Shown here one piece after another: positions 1-11,948 of a stretch of DNA of 64,000 bases (positions are counted from its first letter, which is position 1; every line of letters starts with the position of its first letter). The stretch lies in NCBI GenBank assembly GCA_037962975.1, contig CM075669.1, positions 110,004,501 through 110,068,500 of the forward strand, written 5' to 3'. The translations under genes were made by a program, and so were the position numbers. This DNA is from Clitoria ternatea (lineage: Eukaryota; Streptophyta; Magnoliopsida; Fabales; Fabaceae). The notes beneath the pieces are model-generated. The model saw nothing but the letters and a program-made list of their open reading frames with translations, did no database searches and had not been told where the DNA came from.

Positions 1-1198
1 ACACTTGGTGGGCAGTATTTGAAATGTAACAATTTAGGCAAGATCAAGTATGTACTTCACAAGCAATCAACACCAATCAACCAATATGCAGTATGTGAAA
101 GTAAAAGAGTAGGGAAGAGAAGCTTGCAAACCGATATAACGAGTTCCACCAACACCGGTGTACGTCTCGCCTCTAAGCAACCCACTTAGAGGATTTCCAC
201 TATTGAAGTTTAGAGATACAAGCTATGAGCAATTGCAGCTTCCTAGTGTCCCACACTCAAGAACTCAATCCTCACTAGCACTAGGGCAACCCACCCAATC
301 TCTCTAACTCTCCCAAAGGTTGAACCCCAACCTTTGTGACCACTCAACCTAGAGTGAAAATCTTTTGTGTTTGTGAAGTGTTTACAAGTGAATAACTCTC
401 TTAATAGAGTGGATAGACAAATGATAGCTCACTCACTTTCTAATCTCTCAAGATGAGAGGATATACAAATGAATTTCAAGATATACAAGAAATAGGGCTT
501 ACAAAGCACAAGAATGAGCAAGGGAATTGTAGCTTCTTGGTATGTCTTTGTGCTTGTGTTCCTCTTCAATTTATAGAGCCATTTGAGAGCTTGAGGTGTG
601 CCTTTCTTCTTCCTAGCCGTTGCACTTAGTGGGTTTCTGAAACATGGTGGACATATGAGCTGGTTTCCCACTTGAAAGTGTTTTCCCACTATCGTAATCG
701 ATTACACCCTCACGTTGTAATCGATTATCTTCAAGTCAGAGAGCACCTAATCGATTATATCTTTGCCTGTAATCGATTATCACCTGTACCTGATGCATTT
801 AATTTGACTTCACAGCTTCCTAATCGATTATCTTGCTTGCCAATCGATTAGGTTAATTCCAGTAGCCTCCTAATCGATTATATAACTTCCTTTAATCGAT
901 TAGCCATTATACCTGATACATTTACTCCCATTTTTGATATTTATAATCGATTACATCATGTATGTAGTCGATTAGCTTAATTCCAGTAGCTACATAATCG
1001 ATTATTTTGAGTGTTGTAATCGATTAGCTTGTGGCCTGATGCAATTTCTTCCAAAACAGAATGCTCCTAATCGATTATCCTGGTCTGCCTAATCGATTAG
1101 CTTCGCTGTATTTCAGGATCTGATTCCATGTCTTTGTTTTTGCAAGGATTTCTTCAAGAGTGTTTTTGTCATTATCAAAATTCTTGAACCTGTTTACA
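1..1198 (-). mobile_element. SIRE-like Copia LTR, partial (minus strand)
   Basis: This is the reverse complement of an LTR related to the Copia LTR at 33525-35356. Both share the stretch around the start of transcription: gggaagagaa, ttgcaaaccgatata, cgagttccacc, the 'cctctaagtgggttgcttagaggcg' region and 'cttgagtgtgggacactagga', in the same order. Its 5' end on the minus strand is TGTAAACAGG at about 1198, matching TGTTGAAACAGG of the other copy. The 3' part of the LTR and any internal domain lie left of the window. No coding capacity is seen. The U3 holds an array of TAATCGATTA motifs, described separately. The family name is inferred from the gag and leader of the other copy. Confidence 0.75.
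695..1099. repeat. Array of TAATCGATTA palindromes in the SIRE-like LTR
   Basis: About 14 copies of TAATCGATTA, or one-base variants, lie 15-50 bp apart, separated by unrelated unique sequence. They sit about 100-500 bp from the 5' end of the LTR in its own orientation, so in the presumed U3. This is not a tandem repeat: only the 10-bp palindrome is conserved. Confidence 0.9.
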
Positions 1199-1905
1199 CA
1201 TTCAAACACAGCCGCCACTCTCTAAAGCCTAGAGAGATAAGGAGTGCTAGTCACCACTTTTGGGAGAGAGTCCAAAGGATAAGACCTAAGAGAAAGGAGC
1301 CTAGTGCTTCTATTTTCTAGAGAGAAAGGAAAGTTTCTCACTCTAAAAATGTTTAACATTCAACTTATGAGAGATTAACAAAGGAGAGGAGTTTATATAC
1401 TCCTTCTACAATTTTGTCCAAGCTAACTAATTATGGGCCTTGGATTAATTCCTAAGGCCCAATCCTAAAGCCTACTCAACAATGGGCCAATACAATCCCA
1501 AATGCAAAAAGGACAAGGTATAAGGCCCAAAAGTGGCCCAAAACCAATGGCTATGTAAAGCCCAAACTACTTCCTAAACTAAAATCCTAATATACCTAGA
1601 AATGTAAAGAATGGAAAATATTTACAAAACATGTATGGCCTGATAAAGAGGCCAAAAGGAGGCTCAAGCATCAACACCAAGCCCATTACCCTTCTATAGA
1701 GCAAGAGAAAAGGGTAAGGGTCTTCAAGAGCTCTTCCTTAGGCTTGGGCCCACTCAAGATGTCCATGGACGAAGCTAAATGATTTTGGAGGCCTTCCCTT
1801 GCTCTCTTGGCCCTTGACCTAGTCATAGCGCCCTTGAAAGCACCCAAGGCAACCTCCAAAGACTGTGTAGGGTCTATGGCTTACTCTTGGGTGATGGCCA
1901 TGTCA
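1199..1905 (-). mobile_element. LTR fragment of an unidentified element (minus strand)
   Basis: On the minus strand this begins TGACATGGCCATCACCCAAG at 1905 and runs to a TATATAAA box near 1394-1403, followed by a purine and CT-rich leader-like stretch. That fits U3 plus R of an LTR whose 3' part is displaced or lost where the SIRE-like LTR abuts at 1198. No coding domain is attached, so the family cannot be named. The region also carries several short GGCCCA/TGGGCC-type words, common in plant promoters. Confidence 0.45.
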
Positions 1906-4500
1906 GATGATAATATGGAATTGATGATAATTAACTTAATGTTGCTGCTGAGATGATATTAATAATGATGGATTATGGTTGATGATGAAATATGAATGTC
2001 GTTGATATATAATAATAATGATGATGATGTGAAATGGATAATTAGGCCATGCTATATAGTTGACAAATAATGAGAAACCCTTGATGATAGTAATCAAGAG
2101 GTAACATTAAGTACTTGAGGTTGTTTGATGCATAGCATGTGCACAAGTTACTCACAGGATGCAGGGTCTTAAAAAGGGATGCATATAAGACAACGACCTA
2201 GTGAAAAGGCATAAACCCTGTGGTGATCCCTTAGGGAATCAAAATCGCTCTAGAGCAAGATTCTGAGGTTGGCCCGCAACACCAAATAAGTTAAGATGCT
2301 GCACTCACTGATGAGTGACGATGATGCAAATGGGCGGCTATTTCATATCAGTAAAAATATTACGTATGGTGAAACATTAAATACTACAGTATATCTTATT
2401 AGTAGAGTCAGATCCATATGCATATGCATTAGTATAGTAGCATTGGGCTAGGTGAGTTGTAATGCAGTGATGATTGATGAATGTGAGCAATTATGATTGA
2501 TGTTAGTGATGTTAAATAACTATGTATGAATTATTGAATGATGATTATATTGATGGTGATATGTGATTAAACTAGATAATGTTATGTTTGGTGTAATCTA
2601 GTTAATATTTGTCATTTAACATATACTTGTTCACTCTCTTATCATTTTTGTTAAAATACATTGAACCTTGTGGGAAACGAGGATTGGTGAAGCACCAATA
2701 ATGCTTAAGGGTGAAAGTGCGCCTTTTTGAAGAAAGTATATGATGATGTATGTGTTCTAGTTGCATTTAGTCTTAAGATGGCTTGGCTAGCATTTTTGGA
2801 TGATAATTGTGTAAATAATTGTTAGTTTCTTTATCAAAGGCTTAGTATATATATATATGAATGATAATGTGTTGTTATGGTTGTTATATGAGAATGCATG
2901 AATAAAGAGATAGCCAGGTAAATGGTGAAGCCATGGATGATACCATATGTAGTGAGATATTGAATTAGTGCATATATAAACTGTATGAGCAGGAATTGTA
3001 ATTGAATGCATTAATTTGATTATGTATGTTGTTGAATGCATGAAAAATGCACAGAGAGCCAAGTTTCATACACTAGGATGTGTGCAATATGTGGAATTGC
3101 ATAACTTAATATAAATAAGGATACAATTGCTAGAAAAGATAAGGTTGGTGTCTAAGCCCTCAAAGTTGGATTTCACATGTCATGCAAAATAGGCATTTTT
3201 AGCCTAAAACTTCTTATGCACGTGAAATCCAATTGGGAAGTAATAAGTGTTTTAGAGTATTTTATTTAGAGTTATTTCCTTAGGTTTTTAGAGCATACCG
3301 CATTGTATTTTCCCCCTTCATCCTATGTTATTTGTTTCCTTTCCGCATATGTTGCTTGGGTATTCTTGTTTAACAGGTTTTGAATTCTATCCAACCAATT
3401 AAAGACAAGTTTGAGGTTTTAGAAGAGCATGACATGATGCAAAGACCCAAAATAAGCAAGAAATGTCACCTAGAGAGAACTACAATTGTGGCAAGAAACA
3501 CTGCTAGGTCATGGCTTACACTACTTGCCTGTTGAATGATATTGAGCCTTCCGGAGAGAATCATAGCCTGGTCGTGTTTCCTGCCACGGTCGTGGTTCAG
3601 GCTGCACATAAGTCTAAATTTTGCATCCCTAGCTCTTTGGAGGCATCTTGACATTTTTTGAAACTCTGTGATGGTTGCGAGAAAGAGGGAACTTGGAAGA
3701 GAGAAAGGAGAAGAACATTGAAGAACAAGGATTAATCAAAGAAGATTCATGAAAGCAATTGGTATTTGATTAGGATTTGTAATTCTTAATGTAATGTTGT
3801 TGGTTTTTCTGTCTTTCTTGAATCCTAGTTTGAGGTATTTTGATTTCATGAGTAACTAAACCCCTTTTTGGGATGAAGGAGGTGTGACGACTCTATGTAT
3901 GATTTTGCTTTGATTTCTAAATTAATGAACTTATGTCTTTTATTCAATTCAATTTTTGCTCTTTGCACCTTGTGAAAGATAATCCTAGGTGATCATAAAC
4001 GATTAAGATTGATTGAGAGATTTCCTGACATTTGAAACCTTTTGAATTGAACCTAAGGTTAGATAATAAGAGTAATCTAAACCTTTTGAGGAATTAAGTG
4101 AAAAAGGATTTTTCATGAATTGATAATGGGTTTAGCTTAGGATTGAACGTGGTTCTCCAATAATTAAATATATTTATACATGATAGAGAGCAAAATGTTA
4201 ATTAGCTTACGAAAATTCACCTTAAAAGACTTAATTTGATCTTTGTTAATAAGGAAAGTCTTTGTAAAATTATGAGTCGCGTTTGATCCCTCTCGAATCC
4301 CAAGAAACACTTGATTCTTGCAAAAATCCCTAGTTTTAAAAAGCTTACTTGATAATTTAAATTTTTATTTTGAATTTTTAGCAACTTAAATCATTTATTT
4401 GTTGTCTGGATAACATATAATCTCAATATATCAAAACTTGGAACATAGTCCTCATAGATACAAATTCTCTTTATTACACGATAAAAACTCATACATTATG
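1906..4500. other. Degenerate repeat-like DNA, no gene
   Basis: No open frame of credible length or recognisable domain is present. The first half is rich in gatgat/atgatg words and resembles decayed Tekay-type LTR sequence in general composition. The part from about 3250 to 4480 looks like another old LTR (long AT-rich tail, 'gtaactaaacccctttttgggatg'). Neither boundaries nor target duplications can be seen, so these assignments are weak. Confidence 0.3.
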
Positions 4501-4649
4501 GGGGTTATCAGGAAGGTGTTTTGGCATGGGACTTGGGTCATTAGCTTGGAAATGGCATATAGATGTTGTGTGTCAAATTTGGTGTAGTTTGGATAAGGAT
4601 AAAATGGATAACAAATGGAAAAAGTTTTCAAAAATTTTGGTTTTTTCCT

Positions 4650-4855
4650 TTCTACATAAAATAATCAACTACCTAGTTTGTGGTAATCAATTATTGGATC
4701 CCTATTTGGGGCTGAGAATTTTTGGGTTATTGATAATTAATTACGAAATTGTCTATGATTAATTACCACGTAATCAGGTTTTGATGTAATTGGTTATTGT
4801 ACAAGCATATTAGTTATCACCATTAGGCCTCTGGTGTAATTGATTACCCAATTGG
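4650..4855. repeat. Decayed array of TAATTGATTAC-like motifs
   Basis: Words such as aataatcaacta, gtaatcaatta, gataattaattac, gattaattaccac, gtaattggtta and gtaattgattaccc recur every 20-40 bp. They look like the TAATCGATTA motif of 695-1099 with the central CG changed to TG or CA. That is the expected decay of a methylated CpG. No LTR ends are recognisable around it. Confidence 0.45.
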
Positions 4856-5536
4856 AAAATCCCTTAAAACCACCTTTACACTTGTTTAACCATACTGAGG
4901 ACCCTATAGGGCGTTTTGGCACATAGTATAAACCCCAATGCGTGTCTTATCGTGAAAAAATGGAACCTAAAAATTGTAGGTGTCACATAGACAATTTAGG
5001 GCTTTGTTCCATTAAAAATTTAGTAGTGCGTTTAGTTAACATGATTTTTAAAAAACATAATTTTTGATCCTATTGCCTCCGGGGTATTTTAGTGCAGATC
5101 AAGATACTAATAGAAAAATTTCTTTATACTTATTAATATTTTCTATCTAAATTAATTTTGATTATGATTACGATAGAGATTTTTATTCTATTAATTAATA
5201 TAGAACTATTTTAGATATAATTTTTAATATAATTATTATCTTAAATAACAAATTTTTTACTTATATATTAATTTACACTTACAAATACAAATAAATCAAC
5301 ATTTTCAATGAACTTCAAGTAAATTAATTTCTTTTCTATTTGATAACAAATAATGTTACTTATATACATTGTTTTGAAAATTTTTAATCCCTCATTCATT
5401 ATATGAATGTTTTTCAGTTTTTTACGGCATTTAAACCCATTTTTATAAGTTTTATATTTTAAAAAACATAAAAAATTTTAAAACTTCATAAAAATTGAAA
5501 AATAAAAACCGGAGAACTGTTTCAATACAACACACC

Positions 5537-5540
<4 letters not shown>

Positions 5541-5576
<36 letters not shown>
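5541..5576. repeat. (TA)18 microsatellite
   Basis: Eighteen uninterrupted TA units follow a cacaccctaa flank and lead directly into a MITE-like sequence. Length polymorphism is likely. Confidence 0.97.
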
Positions 5577-5578
<2 letters not shown>

Positions 5579-5587
5579 GATATATAA

Positions 5588-5854
5588 TACTTATGAGAAA
5601 GGTTCTCTTAGGTGAGAGTGAGAGTAACAAATTTAAACGGTTAGATCTTATCATCAATGGTCGAGATTAGACGATATATCTTATGAGAAAAGTTCTATTA
5701 GGTGAGAGTGAAAGCAACAAATTTAAACCGTTAGATCTTATCAAGATTAAAATATATCAGTCATGTAAGCTTTGTAAATAGTCATATAATTTTTTAAGTG
5801 ATTATGTGATTTTAAAAATCTTTTAGTCATGATAAGAGAATTCTTCTCATAATA
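5588..5854. mobile_element. MITE-like element with imperfect terminal inverted repeats
   Basis: The left end (tacttatgagaaaggttctctta) and right end (taagagaattcttctcataata) are imperfect inverse complements of about 22 bp. Inside, a block of about 65 bp (ggttctcttaggtgagagtg through ttagatcttatc) is repeated once, at about 5600-5660 and 5690-5745. The element is about 267 bp, AT rich and non-coding. TA-rich flanks prevent a clear target-duplication call, so the transposon superfamily is not assigned. Confidence 0.45.
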
Positions 5855-7306
5855 TGCATCCTCTTTATCATAATTTTGCTATGATATATAAGAACCAAGT
5901 GAAAGAAACAAATATTATCAGCATGCTACACCAGCTCCAAGGCATGACCTATCAGTAAAGCATTAGCATAGAAAGCAATAAAGCTACACAATTTCCTCTT
6001 TGTTGTTTTCCCGTTTCAATGTACGCAAGCAGATTGTGCATTCAGTTGGCCAGTCTCGTTGGTCCCAATTGATTACAAGGTCTTTGGACCACATTGTCAA
6101 TACCTTGTTGCCCTTGCAGGCATATAAAATGTTGTGTAGAATTCATATGTTTGTCGCTTTCCAATGTCTGGAAAATCGAATAACAACATTTTTAGTTTAT
6201 GTAAGTGATTATAGAGTTTCTTATTTATTAATTCATGTATGTAGTCATTAAGGAATAGATATATAATACAAGACCAAATTAAATTATGGAGACTAGAGTA
6301 TCATCTCACGGGTCCTATCTTGTCTTCACATGTAACTACTAGCCTATGCCAATCATCACAGCTTTTCAATTTTCCATTGAAGAAAAACTGAAAAATGATA
6401 ATCAGAATCATTTATCAATTGGACTTAGTACTACTTAAGCCCAATCCAATTTATTGAAAGGAATCAGTGAGAGGATTTTACTATTTCTACCACCCTGATT
6501 TCTCACCTCTTGGCAAGCAGATAAAAATTAATAAAGGAAAAATTTTATAACAGGTCAAATCCTTGTTATAGGCTTAATATATTTTTAATTTCTATAATTG
6601 ATTAAGTTTGATTTTAGTCTTATTTTTTTTGTTATTTTTCCCTTGTACATTTTTTAAGAAATATATCATGACACCACAAGAAACCACTTTTATAGCATGG
6701 GAACATGACATATGCAACATCCCAAATTTTTTGAAAATAAACTATTAATATGAAAATGATTAATTAATTGACACTCAAAACATGTAGGATAATTAATCAA
6801 ATACTAATTGTGAGTTATTGGTAAAATAAAATTTGCTGAAACTGAATAATTCAATTGATGATGTGTGACCCATTAAATTATTTTGGGCATTTGATGGGCT
6901 TAAGATAATAAGATAATTATGATGAGTATGGGGTTATGTTTAGATTAATTTTTAAAGTTAAGGAAGGAATTATACGGACACAAAACGTAATTATAGTATG
7001 TGAAAATACGAGCGAAAATGGAATTAAGGAAAATGTAAAATCTCTCTTGTTCCCCAGATTGGAGGGGGGCTCCACGGTATTCTCTCTTTCCCTTATTTTT
7101 AAACAACAATAAAAGGGATCCTAATTATCCCTTGATCTTAGCAAAATATGGTTACGTCCACATCACTATGGGACTGGGTCGAAACCCACCCAGTTTCTAT
7201 CTTTACCATTTTATAAAAACAGCCTCGAAGCCCCCTTTGTAATTCAAGTGACACATTATTGAGTGAAATACAATCCTAGTTTACAAAGCTCTTATTGTGA
7301 ACATTT
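5855..7306. other. AT-rich intergenic stretch; probable LTR end near 7300
   Basis: No gene is recognised. A small open frame at 6000-6251 has no known domain and looks accidental. From about 7040 to 7306 the composition changes (cttgttccccagattggagg, ttgtaattcaag...) and it ends directly before a primer-binding-like site. It is therefore probably the 3' end of the LTR belonging to the Tat-type gag that follows. The LTR start was not found. Confidence 0.35.
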
Positions 7307-7751
7307 TGGTGCTTACCATAGGGCCCAGTGAAACGGTTCCCACAAAAAACACAAGAAAGACTAGAACTAGAGAGAAGCAACAATGGTAACCATGCACAGC
7401 AACGTCAGCTGCCATGAAGAAGGAAACCAAGAAAAGCAACAAGGGAGACAACAATGCAAAGATGAGCAATTACAAGAGGTCTTAACTCTCGTTAAGATGT
7501 TGTAACAAATTGTGGAGGATCTACACAAGGAAAACAAAGATTTATGCAAGCTTAAAATGGAAGAGAAGTAAGATTCCAGTTACCACCACCACAAGACACA
7601 TGACAGATAGACCCGAGTCCTCTATGCCTTACACAACACACCCGTTTACAGAGGAGATAATGGCAGCACCAACACCCACGTATTACAAACCGCCGACAAT
7701 AGAGAAGTACGATGGCAAGGGTGACCTAGAGGAGCACTTGGCCATGTTTAC
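7307..7751 (+). pseudogene. Tat-type Gypsy gag, 5' part (split by solo LTR)
   Basis: TGGTGCTTACCATAGGG at 7307 resembles a decayed Tat/Retand-style primer-binding site. Downstream, one frame reads FTEEIMAAPT, YYKPPTIEKYDG and DLEEHLAMFT, the conserved start of a Retrotrans_gag domain (xP.iekYdGkgDPeeHl..F). The frame is cut at 7751 by a 4.2 kb LTR, and the same domain resumes at 11949 after a repeat of TTTAC. The upstream leader contains stops, so this copy is dead. It belongs to the same broad lineage as Ogre but is a separate, older element. Confidence 0.7.
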
Positions 7752-9061
7752 TGTAACACCCTCGGTTAGATAAGACAAACCCTTCTGTAGGTTCATCCTA
7801 TTTAACTGAGAGGTCACAATTTTATTTTATTTTTTTCAGAAAAAGTGAATATATTTTTTTTAAAATAAAATAATGGTAGCATATCAGTGGAAGCGATAGT
7901 ATATAATTCACATAGTCATTCACAAACTGTAAGTAATTGTACTCTTAACAGAATGGGGCACGCAGGCACCCTTAATATTTATACAGTCATCCATGGTCTT
8001 ATTATTCAACTACGGATATCCTACTTTTAATGAGCATTCTCAGTGGGTTCAGCATATTGCTGTTCTTCATACTCAATTCTTGATTTCCTAATTCCTCTAA
8101 AAATTGTCAACAGTAAGGGTGAGTATAACCCAAGACCCTGAAGGTTACCCGGTGCGGACATAATCCAGTCAACAGAAAATATCACATAAATCATGCAATT
8201 AACATACTTATACTTATAATAAACAAATATTGTCATAGAAATGCATGAGTAGGGTTTATTATGATTTATCTTGATTAAGTCTCATGATGCATGTGGGCCC
8301 AATAATTTAATTCATCTTCATCTCATTCTTTGGAATATCTCCATTCCAATCTAGAGCGATCAGGGTCCGCCCAAGCTCCCATAAGGTACAAATGAACTCA
8401 TTAGTTCTCATCATTGATTTATATATATATATATATATTTGGGACTTGGATCCCTACGATCATAGTTACACTCCGTTATTTAGTCAAAGTACACTAGAAT
8501 TGCATCGTCTCACCCGGCTGTCAGGCGCGACTCTGATGCCATTGGGTTTCCGTTCTAGTTGTACTCCCAAGATTCTTCTACTGAGATCGAACGTGAGTGT
8601 CCTCCACCGTACCAAGTGTATGCTCTAGATTTTCTTCTCCTTTCAAAATATTTTCATGATGCGAAATGCATTCTTTTTATCTTTGATTATTGGGTATTTA
8701 TGTGATTCCAGTCTCACTATATTTATTCATAAGCTCTTGAATCCTATCAACCATTCAGATGTTGCAAGACGTTGCATTATCTCATTCGTAAAATATATCG
8801 GTTATTTCTTAGTTGAAATTATACTTTGTATAAAGAGTAAAATAATATAATCCTTATTTAATCACTTATAATTAAAACATTAAGGATATCTATAACAATA
8901 ATACTAATTATAATAATAAGAATAACAATAATAATAATACGAATAATATTAATAATAAAAGGAAAAGACCAATAATGATAATTATAATATCTTAATAATT
9001 CAAAAAGGATTAAGGAATAGTTTCTGAATGAAAAATCCAAGTGAAAAACGTTAAAACCAAG

Positions 9062-9518
9062 TTTTCCGAGTAGAATAAGCTAAGTACTGAGTGAAAATAA
9101 ATTATCCAAGTAAAAATAAATCTGTTTCCGAGTAAAAATGAGTTTTCCAATTAAAAACAAGTTATATCCGAGTGGAAATGTTGATATCCAAGCTTTCTGA
9201 GTAAAATATGTTTAATACCGAGTGCAATAAATAAGATTTCGAGTGAAATAAGCATGATTTCAAATAAAATTAGGCTGAGAGGATCTTCTGAGTAAAACAA
9301 ATCTGAATCCGAGTGAAATCAAACTGAAAGAGTTTTCTCAGTGAAGTTAAAATGCTTTCCGAGTGAAACATAATGAAGAAAGAGTTTTCTGAGTGAAATA
9401 ATTATTTCCTGAGTAAATTCTGACTAAAAAGGAGTTTTATACGTGAAATGATTATAAATCTGAGTAGAATCACACTGATGTTTCTGAGTGAAATTAAGGT
9501 GTTTACCGAGTGAAATAT
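9062..9518. repeat. Array of CCGAGTGAAA motifs (left arm)
   Basis: About 17 copies of (T)CCGAGTGAAAT, or variants such as CTGAGTAAAA and CCAAGTAAAA, occur every 20-35 bp. On this strand the motif is the inverse complement of the motif in the array at 10574-11780. Confidence 0.85.
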
Positions 9519-10436
9519 GTTTCTGTTTGAAAGTTTAAATGAGGTATTTGCATTTTTTAGGTAACCGATCGGGTTGATATAAAACTGGTCGGATTGATGT
9601 AAATATCTAAGTGAATTTGTGTATTCTTAAATGATCTGGTTGGTTTGTACAATACCGAGCTCATTATCATAGAATCCGACGTCTGTTTATAACTCCACTG
9701 GAATTCACATAATACCCATGATATTTAATATTTTCACAGTCCAGCATTAAACATATTCACTCACTCATTAATATTAATCAATACAGTCAATTTAAACATA
9801 TTCACTGAATCCTCATGGTCAATAAAAGCAACGCAGTCAATTAAACATGTTCATAACGATATATATACAATTATCATAAATATATAACAATTAAGACATT
9901 TAAAATCACACAACTCCGAATCTGTCCTGGAAAAGTGAGGACCCAAGGTACCTTAACCCTTTCCTTTCACTCAGATTTCCCCAGAATACCCGAGAATATA
10001 CCCCCCTTACCTTTAATGGAGTTGAGGCAGCTTCCTTCATTGTCCCTACTGCAGTTCCGAGTGGGAGAGGAAGGGAATTGAGAGAGAGGAAGTTGTTTGC
10101 ACGTAGGAGAAGAAGGAAGAGGAAGAGGGTCTTTACTTTGGTTCTGATAGTTTGGCTTGGAGATGCGTTGGTTTAATAGTGTAGGAGACAAGTGGGAGAC
10201 AGCTTTTCCCCGTGAGTGATGGTTAGGTGAAGATAATGGCAACTTTTGACTCATTTCACTGTCAGCTTTGCATTAATAGAAAGGATATATTAATATATAT
10301 AAAGGGTGCTTCGAGTGGAGTGAAAAGGTTCTACTTTCCCTGCGGTTGACTTGTCTGTGATAATTCTTCTTGGATTTATTTGGGACAGGTGGACCAGTCA
10401 GCATTAGGAATGAAAGGAAAGTGGCTGCAGTGGTCA

Positions 10437-10564
10437 TCTCGCTCAAGCGAAATCTGAGTCGCTTGAGCGAGGCACAATGATGGCCTGAGCGAAGTGAAGA
10501 GAGGAGGGTCAACAAGGCAAAAATTCCTCCTCGCTCAAGCGAATTCCGACTCGCTTGAGCGAGT
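10437..10564. repeat. TCGCTCAAGCGA / TCGCTTGAGCGA motif pairs in the solo LTR
   Basis: Two pairs of tcgctcaagcga plus tcgcttgagcga (10437-10472 and 10531-10564) can each fold back. The same word dominates the arrays in the unrelated Tekay-B LTR and Athila-2. Confidence 0.85.
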
Positions 10565-10573
10565 CATCCAGTT

Positions 10574-11780
10574 CTCACTCGGCATTCCCATGAAACCGAC
10601 TCATCTTTCCCATCATTAACTCGGTAATTCACACCCACACCGACTCCTATCTTGCTTGGCCTTTCACTCAGTATTATATCCCAAATCCGAGTCATTTCGG
10701 ATGGTTCTCACTCGGTTAAATCATTCCAAGCCTAGTCCTTTTTCACTCGGTAATGTACTTCAAAAACCGACTCCTTTTTATTTCTTTCCTATCATTCAGC
10801 CTTCTACTCAGAATTTTCATTCCAAATCTGAACTCTACTCACACTGTTCCACTCGGTAAAACTCATCCACTCACTCGGAATACTTCTCATACCACTCGGT
10901 GTATTTAACTTCAACACAATCGGGAATGTACTTAACATTCATCACTCGGCATAGACTTACATTTCTCACTCGGAGAATACACTTTCCTTCCCTTGGAAGT
11001 TTACTCAGTTCCATACTTCCACTCAGGAAAGCCACACGTAAGATCCACTCGATAATGAGGGTTTTCCCACTCGGGATCCATAAACCTTCTTCACTCGGGT
11101 TATCACCCAATCAAATACCACTCGGTATACATTATTTTATTCACTCGGGTGAGTTAAGTCCCACTCGGACTTGTTCTAAGTCTCACCCACTCAGGATTTA
11201 GAATTTCATTCACTTGGTTTAGGTACATCATACACTTAGAATATTTTCCCAATCAAAAACCATTATAACAACTCTTTCCTCAGAGAGGTTCACTCGGATT
11301 TTACAACTCAGGAGTATTTAAGTTCTTCCCCACTCGGAAAGAGTCATAAACATAAGCCTCAATCAAAATGATTCTAAGCCTTATATATATATATTTTCTA
11401 CTCGGAATGCTATCCCCTTCCTCAATAGGGAGGTCTGACTTGGACAAACTTACTCGGATTGCACTCGAATATATCTTTGGCTGAGTCCCTTTACTCGGAA
11501 TACTTCAATCAGGGAAATTTCATTCGGAAAAGGTAGCATTTGGCATGGTTTGACTCGGAAACAAGTCATTCAAGGGTGTTTTGACTCGGAATTTTCACCC
11601 AGAAGTGGTTCTCTTGAACACACTTCACTCCAAATGTCTCTGAGGCAAAAATTCCACTCGGTAGTATCCCTCTCAGTCATGTTTTACTCGGTCAACATAA
11701 CTTTACACTCGGAATTTCATTCCTTCACTCGGAATTTCTCTCTGTCACTTGGAACAGAGCCCTTTTTCACTCGGAATTCG
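10574..11780. repeat. Array of TTTCACTCGGAAT motifs (right arm)
   Basis: Roughly 35 copies of (T)CACTCGG(A/T)A occur at 15-50 bp spacing, in opposite orientation to the 9062-9518 array. The open frames at 10656-10859, 10899-11201 and 11550-11825 are by-products of this array and are not genes. Confidence 0.85.
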
Positions 11781-11948
11781 CATAATACCATTAATGGTCC
11801 ATATAATTTCCATAATTACAAATAAAAATGATATTTTTGAGATATCACATCCCATCTACAGGGTATTTATTCACTTATTACCACTTACAGACCTTCTAAA
11901 CTTCAATTTTTACTAAATAAGACTGCTACTAAAAACAGGGATGTTACA

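Larger units (their letters stand above)
7752..11948. mobile_element. Solo LTR, ~4.2 kb, with TTTAC target duplication
   Basis: It starts TGTAACACCC and ends GGATGTTACA, and it is flanked on both sides by the 5-bp duplication TTTAC (7747-7751 and 11949-11953). It interrupts a gag domain that continues on the other side. No PBS, polypurine tract or coding domain occurs inside, so it is a solo LTR left by LTR-LTR recombination. A second, partial copy of the family begins at 12860, sharing tcggtta, acaaacccttctgt, gaggtcacaa, gggacttgg and gatcatagttaca in order. Small open frames inside are accidental. It contains three motif arrays. Transcription direction is unknown. Confidence 0.85.

Noticed and set aside
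6000..6251. 83-codon plus-strand ORF (RKQIVHSVGQSRWSQLITRS)
   Set aside because: No recognisable family, no flanking gene signals, AT-rich repeat surroundings.
10656..11825. Three plus-strand ORFs rich in Ser/Leu/His
   Set aside because: They are translations of the CACTCGG array in the solo LTR.
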